The position numbers and the translations under genes are program-made. Positions 42,287 through 52,064 of a stretch of DNA of 64,000 bases are shown piece by piece. This DNA comes from Tremella fuciformis (Eukaryota > Basidiomycota > Tremellomycetes > Tremellales > Tremellaceae): assembly GCA_032768795.1 (NCBI GenBank), contig CP136490.1, positions 1,364,001 through 1,428,000 on the forward strand, read 5' to 3'. The first letter of the stretch is position 1; the number at the start of each line of letters is the position of its first letter. A model generated the notes under the pieces. That model did no database searches and was not told where the DNA came from. It saw only the letters and a list, made by a program, of their open reading frames with translations.

Positions 42287-43155
42287 TGTCACTGAGATGA
42301 AGCGATGGTGACAGACCGCGACTTGATCTTGTGGGAAGAGACAGGGGAAGGAGAGGGTTCGGCCGGGATGATCCGGTTGTGACGGCATTTGTCAGCGTAG
42401 CTCTTACGGGGCGAATTTCTGCGGGTGTCCCTGGAACGAAAACGGTAAATGGGGGAATTAAATAAGAAAATTCCGGCCATTCTGATTTCATCAGCACAAT
42501 CCTAATATGCATTGTGTCCTTGCCAAATTGCCTTTCATCAGAGAATAAAGATCTATGCATGAGGCTGATGCATGGAATGATCTCTGTAGCAGAACCAATC
42601 GCCTACATAGCTACTGCCATACCCTGCCCTATCATTGCACCAAAATGGTTACAATAGCGCAAGTCTGACAAGACTGCAATAGGCTTGCCAGGTGGCAGCT
42701 GTGACATAGCCCCTGTGACCAGCTTGGCATGCCTATGATCATCTGATCAGCCTAGCATGCCCAACAAGCACTTGCGCATCTCTTGATGAAGTGCTTTAGC
42801 TTGCAACTAATCAATGTTCTACAGTACATCCGGCTTTGCCGGATGCTTGACCCGTAAGGGCTGCGATGGCTGCGCCGCTAGGCGCAAGGGGGGGTCTTGG
42901 GGGGGTGTCCCACCCCCCCATGTCTAACGGAACCAAAGAACAAGGAATTGCATTAGGTTTTCCAAATTGCCTGAGAACCAATAACTTGAATACCTGATTA
43001 GAAATTCAGAGCTAAAAAAGAATTGAAATAACGAGCTACGCCCTATCGCGCACTTTCCTGCACGATCTACCTAGTTCTACAAATGCTGCATCCCAACGGC
43101 AACAGACGGAGATCATTTCGGATTTTCCTCTGCTCCAACTTCTCAACTACAAAAG
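42287..43155. other. Long intergenic region with hairpins and a direct repeat
   Basis: No gene seen. Base composition differs from its surroundings (A/T-richer, then a burst of G and C). It contains CCAAATTGCCT twice (42523-42533 and 42962-42972), a perfect hairpin CATCCGG-CTTTG-CCGGATG (42827-42845), two G7 runs (42888-42894 and 42899-42905), and a C7 run (42913-42919) that pairs with the second. It may be the relic of a small mobile element. Confidence 0.5.
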
Positions 43156-43650
43156 ATGAACACGGCAAAATCAGTAGTGAGTGCCCACTAGACGATACGA
43201 GAGAACCAAGAGCTGACGAGAAGGTGTATGGCTGGGGCGTGAGTCTGCTCATCTAGTCTAGCTTGACCAAGTTCGATCCGCCACTCGTGGACAGCTCGTG
43301 GGCCTGTAGGGGAGGGCTGATAGATCAGGTGCTCATTGTTGCTGGCGCAGGAGCGTACTACTATGCGCGCAAAGATATCGATGCGAGGCGAAAAGATCAG
43401 CAGTACCGCGGAGCACGCCCGACAGAGCAGCTCACTTGTGAGTATAGCCAATGATGACTGGAGGAGCGGGGAGCTGAAGGTAGTAGGGAGAGACAGGATA
43501 GGCGAATTTCAGCAACCGACAGCAAGTGGGGCAGATCCGACACGGACAGGAATAACGGGGACTGTGCCGGGCCAAGTGAGCGTGGAGATGAAGTCGGCAC
43601 CGACAGGAGTGGACACCGTGGATGGCGCAGCAAGCAGTATACAGCAGCGA
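43156..43650 (+). CDS. Small single-span membrane protein, unknown (3' end uncertain)
   Basis: Exon 1 is probably ATG AAC ACG GCA AAA TCA GTA (43156-43176), followed by GTGAGT and a long intron to about 43329. Exon 2 encodes VLIVAGAGAYYYARKDIDARRKDQQYRGARPTEQLTC: one membrane span followed by a basic cytosolic or matrix segment. The next intron starts GTGAGT at about 43437; the third exon from about 43500 gives either a short charged tail or a longer Ser/Thr tail depending on the 3' splice site. The span plus YARKDID pattern suggests a tiny organelle membrane protein, but no family is recognised. End coordinate approximate. Confidence 0.45.
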
Positions 43651-43844
43651 TGACCCTTTGTCCGGCAGGGTCCCACCCGACCCACGCCACCACAAAACAT
43701 CATCACACATCGTCATGTCATGCAGGCGTCATGTACAACAAAGAGGTGAAAGATGATGGATACAGCTGAAAGTGACTGATATGTTTGTGCGGGGTATCTC
43801 GGCGCAATATCGAATCGGCCGGTCTGCTCGTGTGACTGCTCGCG

Positions 43845-45725
43845 TTACCTCCTTGCGTCCAGGATGTCTTCTTCGGGGCCGTCCTCTGCCCCCTTCTTCT
43901 CCTGGCCGGCGTCTTGTGCCGCTTTGTGCTTAAGCGCCTCCGCCGCGACCTCCTCTTTGATCTTCTTCAAACGCTCAAACTCGACCATGCCCGGATCACT
44001 CTCTCGCCAACGGCCTTGCTGTCAGCACATTGCTGCTTTGTTCAAGGCACTGGTCCGAACTCGCCTTTGAAACCATGGTATGTGGCAGCCCAATCGCGCT
44101 GAGGCTCGTCGGACCATGGCGCGATAGACGAGAAAGAGCCCGCTGGCAAAATCCTGGAAGTCAGGATAGATCTTTGGGGAGGACATCGGACTGACAGAAC
44201 ATCGCCGACTCGAATGGGGCTTTTGACATGGATGAGCTCCTCCGGGCGAAAGCCGTATCGGGCAAGCAAGTATCGGTAGACAGCGTCTGAACTGTGAGAA
44301 TCAGCAGCTATTCAGTGACACCTTCGTGGACCGGCTCACAAGACTCCTGGCCCTGACCATTCAAGCTAATTGATCAGGTATGCTTCAGCTGGATAAAGGC
44401 TACTCACCGCACTCTCCGGAATCAATGTCTCCCCTCTTGCTTTGGCTTCAGACTCGAGCCGGGCAAACTGTTCGGATTTCTTGAAGATCCGCCCTAGAGC
44501 GTCGAGGAAGACGGGATGACCCGGTCGCGCCAGGAACGTCCACTGGGTGATTTGGACAGCTCGGCTGAGCCCGATGTCCCTCTGACCGTCAGAACATACA
44601 ATAACGACTCGGCAAAGAGTGAAGGCGCACCCAGTTGTACCAGCCAAAGTCAATCGCGTCCGACTCGACACTGATGATGAGTGCCGGCTCCCCAAGCTCC
44701 GCGCCGTCGTCCACGATGGGCCCATTGTAGATCGTCGACTTGTCGCCCGTCTCCCATTCCGTGGGCGAATGCTCAGAAGAGAAGGAAGATAAGGGGCTGT
44801 CCGCAGGCAGATGCGGCGTAGTGGTGATGGACAAGAGACGCGAGAGGTGCGTGAGCAGCGGCGGCGTGTAATGCTCGTACGGCCTGCCCCACTGGTCGAC
44901 GTGAATGATCGGCGCCGTGTCGCTGTCTGTATAGATGCCGCCTTCCACGAGCATCGCCAAGTACCGAAACGTATCGGTCTTGAGCACGACTCTCGGCAGC
45001 TCTCGCCAAATCTTCTCCCCCAGGGTGTGGCCAAAATGCTTCGACACCCATTTCTCCAACGCCGCGTCGTCAAAGTACTTGATCTCCCAGTCTGGCATGA
45101 TCTCCTTCCACCTGGCAAACTCGCTCGGTATGTGCCGAATAGACTTTTCCGTGGTCATTACGACCTTGGGCACTGGAGGGAGGGGCACAGAAGGGGGCCG
45201 CAGAGATAAGCGCGACAGGACGAGCGGGAGCCATATCGTGTCCTGCTTGTCGGAAGGCGAGGGCGACAGATACCGGCGATACGTGTCGAGCAGCTCGGCG
45301 GTGTAAGCGGTAAGGGAGACGTTGCCCAGCTTCAGGCCATACTCTTCCAGATCGTGCTGCGCATCGTATGGCTCTTCCAGCTCCTCGAGGTGCGCACGCA
45401 TGTATCGCTCGATGCCTAGAGCGGGCACCATATCCGGTAAGCGTGCGGGCGTGTCATTCTCTCCTTCGCCGCTGTGCAGTCCGAGCCATTCCTTGGCTTC
45501 TGTGGTGGCGTCGGCCGGGTGTCGTTCGACATCTGGCCAGAGACATAGACTCGCAGGCGACGTGTAGTCGAGCAGCCGCTCATAGCTTCTGTCCTTCACA
45601 TCTGACTGGGGGCGAAACGGAGAAATGCCAGACTGAAACGAGGGGACATCGAGCACGAACCAGAGCAGGCTCAGTGCAGCCAGTGCGGGGACGGCGAATA
45701 GCAAGCGCAGCCTAGGCTGAAGCAT
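43845..45725 (-). CDS. OCH1-like glycosyltransferase (GT32), type II membrane
   Basis: Probable Golgi mannosyltransferase or related sugar transferase. From ATG 45725: short basic tail, one anchor (LLFAVPALAALSLLWFVLDV), a long stem, then the GT32 catalytic part: PKVVMTTEKSIRHIP, IMPDWEIKYFDDAAL, KTDTFRYLAMLVEGGIYTDSDTAPI with the DxD metal motif (DSD), and GPIVDDG. After an intron near 44630 come ITQWTFLARPGHPVFLDAL, LNGQGPGVFSDAVYRYL and ILPAGSFSS, as in Och1/Hoc1. The charged C-terminal tail (VEFERLKKIKEEVAAEALKH) lies beyond the fold. Several introns in the 3' third. Donor and acceptor cannot be told from sequence. Confidence 0.85.
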
Positions 45726-46171
45726 GGTCGCTCATGCAGGAGAGCAATGCTGAAGGGTTTCGGCGCTCTGCCTGCAGGGTATCCTTGGAGGGGACACACG
45801 AGTTGCGGTCGTGTGCTCGTGCCCCGCGAGCCGACGCTCTTTTGAGACTCTGATGAGAAAGTGTGAATGACAGTAGATGTCGTGAGAAGTGTGCGAACTT
45901 GAGTACACTCGGTCGTGACTGCTTTTCATGATCGCGCGTCTGCTGCACCGCAACCGCAGTCGTCCATCGCAGCAAGTGTGCGGCTGTTAGTAGCGGGTTG
46001 TGATCGTTTGTTTCCTCCTTTCAAGCAGACGTCGGCCTCGGAGAGATTTCTTTTGTTCGCCGCCCTGGACGCCCTGGCCGAACACGTGGCGAGCCCGCTT
46101 GCACTGACCAACGCAGGAGAAACTGGCTTCCTTCCATCCTTTGTCTACCTCATCCTACAGCAAGAGGCAGC

Positions 46172-46384
46172 ATGTCCACACCTGCTAGACCCTCGCGCAA
46201 GGGGCCGTCACCCATCATGCTAGGTGGTCTGGCTCTGCTTGGCTCGGTCACCTTCTTCCTGCTTGCTCAGAGCCGACACAACGATCCCCGGCAGAAGCGC
46301 AAAGACTACCCGAGCCCGCTGCTGCCGTCGAGAGAAGGCGAGAAGGTCGAGGTGGCCTCGATGAAAGGGCAGGCTTCCGAGTAG
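46172..46384 (+). CDS. Small single-span membrane protein, 70 aa
   Basis: One exon. Short basic N-terminus (MSTPARPSRKGPSP), one hydrophobic span (IMLGGLALLGSVTFFLLA, about residues 15-32), then a basic/proline tail. The layout is that of small mitochondrial or ER tail proteins; the family is not recognised. It lies 446 bp from the divergent GT32 gene, a normal promoter distance. Real coding is likely, not certain. Confidence 0.55.
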   Translation: MSTPARPSRKGPSPIMLGGLALLGSVTFFLLAQSRHNDPRQKRKDYPSPLLPSREGEKVEVASMKGQASE

Positions 46385-46526
46385 TGCTGCCACTGTCGGT
46401 CTCAAGTCAGGAGAAGATGCTCGATCGAGACATGCCAGACATCAACGGCTCTCGGCCTCCTGGGATACTGTTGCGATCCGTCATGACGTTGGAGCAGGAT
46501 GGAGATGCCATCTCCCGACACGTCGG

Positions 46527-48125
46527 ATGATGTCAAAGGAGCAGCAACCATCCTCTCTCCTCGCCTTCGCAGTGGCAAAGGCCTTGATATCGCTCAACTG
46601 CCTACAAAGCCAACGCCATGAATCTCTCGTCTCCCCCACCCGCCTCAGTCACACATCCGTTGAACGCCTTGATCACCACGAGTACTTGATCAGAATGATG
46701 ACTCGCTCTTCTGTCCGGTCCTCCTCTGGCCCGCGTGGGCCTTCCGTCTCCGCCTCCCATCCCATCAGTGCGCCCTCGCAGCAAGCGTCCACCGACACGT
46801 ACGCTTCTTCACAGGACGAAGCGTCATCGCCTCTCCCCTCCGCTGGCGACGAGGACATCAACATCACCGACAATCAGAACGTCGTCTCGAGCCCTTTGGC
46901 CTCCATCGACGAGTCTGGTCCCGTCCTGCGCCCTCGCCGTGGCAAATACCTCTCGTCATCCGTTGCTCCTCCTCTCGACAAGTCCCCCGACGTTTCCGTC
47001 GTTGCCGTATACGGCTCAGCCCCTGCCTCCCCGGTCATCCGGGGCACGAAGCGAGGCTCGGAGGTCCGAGACGACCAAGACTTCCTCCCCGGACCCAAAC
47101 GCGCACCGTCCGACGGGGAATGGGTCGAGAAAGCGCTCAAGGACGGGCCGCGTCTCAGGCCATACCCGACTCGTCATGTCGCTCTCGGCGGCGACGGCGC
47201 CGCAAAGACGCCTGGCGATGCTAAACGTGTCATCGCTCTCGACTTTGGCGATGTCTGTATCGTCAAGAACCAAGCACACCTCGATCTGATCAACGCCCAG
47301 GAAGGCCTCAATCTGACCTTGTGAGTTCAGCCTTTGTATACAGACCGATCGGACTGAATCTCCAGACAGGATATCAAATCCTACTATGCCCATCAGAACC
47401 CAGGCTGGGGCTCATTTGCCGACTTGACCCGCAAGATACGCCAGTTCGAGAGCAAACTGCTCCAGGCCCCTCCAGTCCCCGGTCTGGTCGATGGCTTGAC
47501 AGCCCTTCACCAGCTTGGGCACGAGATCCACATCGTGTCCAGTCGTCCGCCCAACGAGTTGGCCGAAACCCGAGACTGGCTGTACAAATATGGCATTACC
47601 GTCGGTGACGGTCCCGACGATGTGGTGCGCAAGGTCTGGCTGCTGGGGGTGTACGAGTCGGCTCTGGAGGCGATCCCAGACAAAGATCTGAACACTGAAG
47701 AGGGTCGCCAGAGAGAGCAGGAGCTCAATGACAAGTTCAGAGAAGTCTGGCGAGATGTCGGCAAGGGGAAAGGAGGTAAAGGCAAGCTCCGAGTGAGTTG
47801 GACGCTGCTTTTTCTACATCTCATTGAAGCTTAGGTATTGCGTGAGATCGGAGCGTCAGTCTTCATTGACGATCACTATGGCAATCTGGTTCCGGCCATG
47901 ACGGCGGACCCCCCAATCCAATGCGTGCTTTTCGGCGCCTATCCGTGGAACCGATACTCAACCAGCATGAAGACAGACGAGGACATGATGACTTATGACG
48001 AGAGAGTCCAGGCGGGCGTCGAGCTTGCCAAGACGCCGATCGAGCCGAATGAGAATTTGGTGCGATGCGAGAGTTGGGAGGAAGTGGTCAACTGGATCAA
48101 GGCCACGGATGCGGCCGACAAGTGA
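46527..48125 (+). CDS. HAD-fold hydrolase-like protein with altered motif I
   Basis: Three exons: from ATG 46527 or, more likely, 46695 (MMTRSSVRSS) to about 47321, then about 47367-47793, then 47835-48125. A Ser-rich disordered N-terminus of 150-200 residues precedes the HAD fold. Motif I reads VIALDFGDVC, where a phosphatase would have D-x-D: the nucleophile Asp is present but the +2 Asp is Gly. Motif II is in HIVSSRPPNELAET, and the last motif is ASVFIDDHYGNLVPA. The fold resembles 5'-nucleotidase-type HAD proteins with a helical cap (SKLLQAPPVPGLVDGL). Loss of the general acid suggests weak or no phosphatase activity. Convergent with the aldo-keto reductase gene. Confidence 0.7.
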
Positions 48126-48289
48126 TCCGTGTACAGTATAGCATACATCCCTCGGCACACTTCGATAGATCATCATATCCAGATACCGTCTATGTCATCC
48201 GCTACACATATCGACGAGGTCATCCGTGCTGGAAAAAGTCGCTGACCCGTCAGCTTGGCCACCAGCCGCAATGATCACATTCATGGGGC

Positions 48290-49455
48290 TCACGTCTTGC
48301 CGTCTTTGCCCTTGCTAGCCAGACTCTGCATCTCTTCTTCTGTCAGACGGAAGCTGGCCGCTTTCGCGTTCTGCTCTGCCTGCTTGGCGTTCCGTGCGCC
48401 GCCGAGGGGCACCGCGCCCATCGAGATGACCCAGTTGAGCGCGATAGCCGAGACGGACACGTCGTACTTGGTAGCGAGGCCGCGCATCTCGTCGAGCAGC
48501 GGCTCGATGTCGTCCCACGAGTAGTCGCCGAAGCTGCGGTTGAGTGGAAGCCTCTGCGGAGGAGGGGTAGACGTACCGCCTTCCACCAGGGACGGGGTTG
48601 TCCTTGCTGTACTTGCCCGTCAGGCGGCCCATGGCCAACGGGGAGTCTAGCGGGTGTCAGTGTGGTCAAGATGATATAGGTGAGAGGACGCACAGCCCAG
48701 AAGCGTCACGCTGTTCTCCTTCATCCACTCGAGCATGCCATTCTTGATCGGCATCTGGCGCAAGAGACTAAATTCCACCTGGTTCGAGGCGAGCTTGACC
48801 CCCTCGGCCTCGAGTGCCGCCTGCATCGCCTGCATCTCTTTGAGCGAGTGGTTGGACACGCCGACCTGCTTTGCCAGCCCGAGGTGCACGCACTGCGCGA
48901 GCTGCTTGGCCGTCGAGCGGAACGAGTACGGCGAGAAGGGCATGTGGATCTGGTACAGGTCGACCTGGGGCACGCCGAGCCGCGCGAGCGAGTTTCGGCA
49001 GCCCTTCACCACGCCCGGCGTGAAAAGAAACCAGTTGCCCGGGCGCGGGATGGGCAGCGTGTCTGCGCGTCAGCTTGGGCTCACCTCTCAAAGCCAAGGC
49101 GTCGGACTCACACTTGGTTGCAATGTAGATCTTCCTCCGCGTCTCCTCGTCCGTCTTGGCCAACAGGCGCCCGATAATGCGCTCCGACTCGCCCCACCCG
49201 TATATCTCCCTACTCATCAGCTGTGCTTCCTGTCGCTCCGTGAGGGGCTCACGCAGAATCGTACCCGGTCAATCCTACGGCATTGCAGGCGTGCCACGCC
49301 TCTTGGATGCCCGCCAGGTCGTCCGCTTTGTACCCCCACGTCTGAGTGTCGCCCCATGACCACGTCCCGATGAGCATCGGGAACGCGATCGGCTCGGCGC
49401 CAAGCATGGTCTTGGACATCTTGGCTGCGCTCGCGAGGCGAGTGACGGGGCTCAT
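48290..49455 (-). CDS. Aldo-keto reductase
   Basis: NAD(P)H-dependent oxidoreductase with a TIM-barrel fold. From ATG 49455: LIGTWSWGD, then AGIQEAWHACNAVGLTGYDSA, spliced (intron near 49250-49210) to AEIYGWGESE, giving the catalytic Asp and Tyr of the tetrad. The catalytic Lys is in KIYIATK and the His in VDLYQIHMP. Later: KQVGVSNHSLKEM, ASNQVEFSLLRQ, YSPLAMGRLTGKYS, and the C-terminal cofactor loop (AVPLGGARNAKQAEQNAKA). Four or five short introns. This loop-rich plant/fungal type reduces carbonyls broadly; the substrate is unknown. Confidence 0.87.
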
Positions 49456-49927
49456 TCAGATAGTTGCGATCGTGCCCGGTCCCCCAAGACGCCCCGGGGC
49501 ATCATATATACTGCGACTACTGCGCCCAGTGGGAGGACAGATGCCGCAGATGAGCTGGTTGGTCTCAGGCACGACGTGTGTCACTGGTGGTGACTGATCG
49601 CCGCTGTCCGCTAAACTCGGCCACGGACAATCAATCCTCTCCGCCGCGTCGTCATCTCTTACAACCCATATCATGCGCAGCATCCGAGGCTTCACCCTCA
49701 GAGAACCACTGCTCAAGCTCATATTTTGCGACTCACAACAGCGGTCGGAGCTCGGGGACGGAGACGGCGCCCGGCGCCGACTCCATGAGTCCAACGTTTA
49801 TCTCACAGGTATTGCGTCTCGGAGCATGACCGTCGGTCACCTCCCTTGCACATCTCATAGGATTGACATGACGGGTCTTCGGGGTCGCATGATTTGATAC
49901 AGATGATCGCCTCTCTTCTACGCTGGT

Positions 49928-51423
49928 CTAGTGCGCTCGTTTCTCCATGAGCTTCTTCTGGGTGTCCCTGACAAAGTCCGCCGCTTCTTCGCGTGTAAAT
50001 CTGGGTGTCAGCCATGATGGCGGATCTGATACAGGGTAAACCCACCCCGGCATGGTGCCGCGCACCTCGGGGCTCGCGTCACCCAGTGCGAAAGGGTTAA
50101 AGTCGCGCTTCTGGTCCAAATTTGCGAGCGAGTGGTTGACGAATCGATGAGTCGCTTCGTCCGCCCTGACCGCGCGGATCACATCGATGAGTTTGGCCGA
50201 AGGGGCCAGGCGCCAATAGTCGATGGCGATCTGCGGCGCCGGGACGTCTTCCCACTCCGGCACGAGGCCCTTGCGCATGTCCTCGATACAGTGGGTGCTG
50301 CGAGTCAGTGGGATTGCTGTGTGTAGAGAGCTGCACGTGCTATGTCTTGACGGCCTCTTCTTCGAGTGCTGCGACGAAGCGGTGGGCCGTCTTCGGGCTG
50401 ATGAGGTAGGTCGCGAAGAGGAGGTTGTACATCAGGCCTTGCGCAGCGAGGATGGTGGCTCGCAGGAACCAGCCCGGCTGAGCGATGGTCATGAATGTCA
50501 AGAGGTGCATCCGCTCGTTCTCGGCTTCCTCGAGGAGGGTGTGGATCCATCCGCCGTCACGGCGCTGTCTGTCAGCTACGCCACTTCTGACATGATGTGT
50601 AAGGGCGCTCACAAGCCGTCTCAGACTCCGCAAGTGTCTCAGAGTGCCCGCTACCATCCCAGGCACGCCAGCGATCGACTCGAGGACGATGATCCTCGAC
50701 ATCCACATCTTGTCCGACAACAGCATGCCATCTTTGCGAAGCTGCTCTATAGGCAATGGGCGCATGTCGAGGGTCTCCTGTGGTATGGGAAGGGCTTTGT
50801 AGCCCGTCACCCAGTCGAAGATCCGTCTTGTGAGCTTGACCGAGCCGTGGGCGAGCTTGTCGCTGAGTGTGACCGTTGGCCGATAGACGATCTGGACCCC
50901 GTCGAGTTCCTGCTGTGTCAGTATGCACTTACTTGTTCCGGAACACGACGCACCTTCTCCGTGTAGATGGGGTTGAAGAGGGTCCATGATCCTGCGCCAT
51001 TCAGGTCGGTGAGAATCTTGTCGGTGGTCGCGCCGCCCCTGGTATCTTTGCATCAGCATCGCATGATGAAGAACATGAGCAAGCCTCACCATGGAAGTGC
51101 AGGCCTTCAGAGAGCTTGTCCTCCACGCCCACCACCCTCTGGGTGATGCCGGACTCTTCCTCGCTCTGCCTCACTTGAGGCTGCAGAGCAGTACTGGGGC
51201 CGCCCCGAGACGACGCCTCCGACTTGGCGGCATACTCTCCGCTTGTTGACGCCTGCGCTTGCGCTTGTGGTGTGAGACTGGCCGAGGCATATGTCCTCGA
51301 GCAGCTCCCTACGCCCAAGCCGCCGTAGGTGGCCAGGACGCGGGGCTGCACCAGTCCGGGGAAGAGATGAGATGGGGCCGACCGGAAGAGCGGTCGGGCC
51401 CGGACGAGTACTTGTGTGGTCAT
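49928..51423 (-). CDS. AOX1: Alternative oxidase (mitochondrial)
   Basis: Di-iron ubiquinol oxidase of the inner membrane that bypasses complexes III and IV. From ATG 51423: an Arg/Ala-rich mitochondrial leader, a Gln/Ser-rich linker, then DKLAHGSVKLTRRIFDW. The four-helix core has the iron-ligand motifs LESIAGVPGMVAG, EEAENERMHL and RADEATHR, with MTIAQPGWFLRA between the last two. C-terminal KRDFNPFALG ends the normal core; the tail closes with KKLMEKRAH at 49930. Length and motif order normal. Stress or respiratory-block induction is usual for the family; no element for it was recognised upstream. Confidence 0.92.
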
Positions 51424-52064
51424 TGCTTGTAGTGTCAAGTGGGTTGTCTTGTGTTGTGTTGCGCAGGGCGAACCTTGGACGCGAGATGGAGATGTTATAT
51501 CCTCTGCGCCCACCTTTGTCAGTCGGGTCGGCTCGCCGCCGTCTGGAAGCCAAGAGCGCTCGGAATGCTACGCCACTGGATAGCTGCGCCGGACCGGGAA
51601 AGAAAGGGAAAGGCATGGCCGGCGCCGCGTCGCCGAGGTAACCGTGCCTGTCAACGTATCGCAAGTTCACAGTCACACGTCATGACTTTGTCAGCGTTTC
51701 AGTACGTATCTCAGGTCGGGGCACAGCCTAGTGCACCTCGCTGTCACAAACTGCTCGCTTCTACCTCGATTAGTGTCCAAATGAGAGGTCGACAACGAAA
51801 GGCGGCTCGAGGTCTCGCAGAGGACGAGAAATTGCACGTGATCTAAGCGGTCCGCTATGTCCCGAGTCGCGTGGTACGACCTCGGAGCGACTCGCCTCTC
51901 TTCTGGTTGGTCGAAATGAGGCGACATGCAGTGTGATCTGACTCGTCGAGGGCTGTGTCGAATGCGCGCGCAGGGATGAGGCCTTTTCCGTCGACACTTC
52001 GAGAACATCATGCATAATTCAGTTATGAGATCGTCAGGAGGGTGGGTCGGCATTCACTTCGGTG
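51424..52064. promoter_or_regulatory. Divergent upstream region of AOX1 and the serine hydrolase
   Basis: 641 bp between divergent starts. A plus-strand frame at 51439-51846 overlaps minus-strand frames and has no motif. No specific element recognised. Confidence 0.4.

Noticed and set aside
50223..50966. 247-codon plus-strand frame
   Set aside because: Shadow of alternative oxidase on the minus strand.
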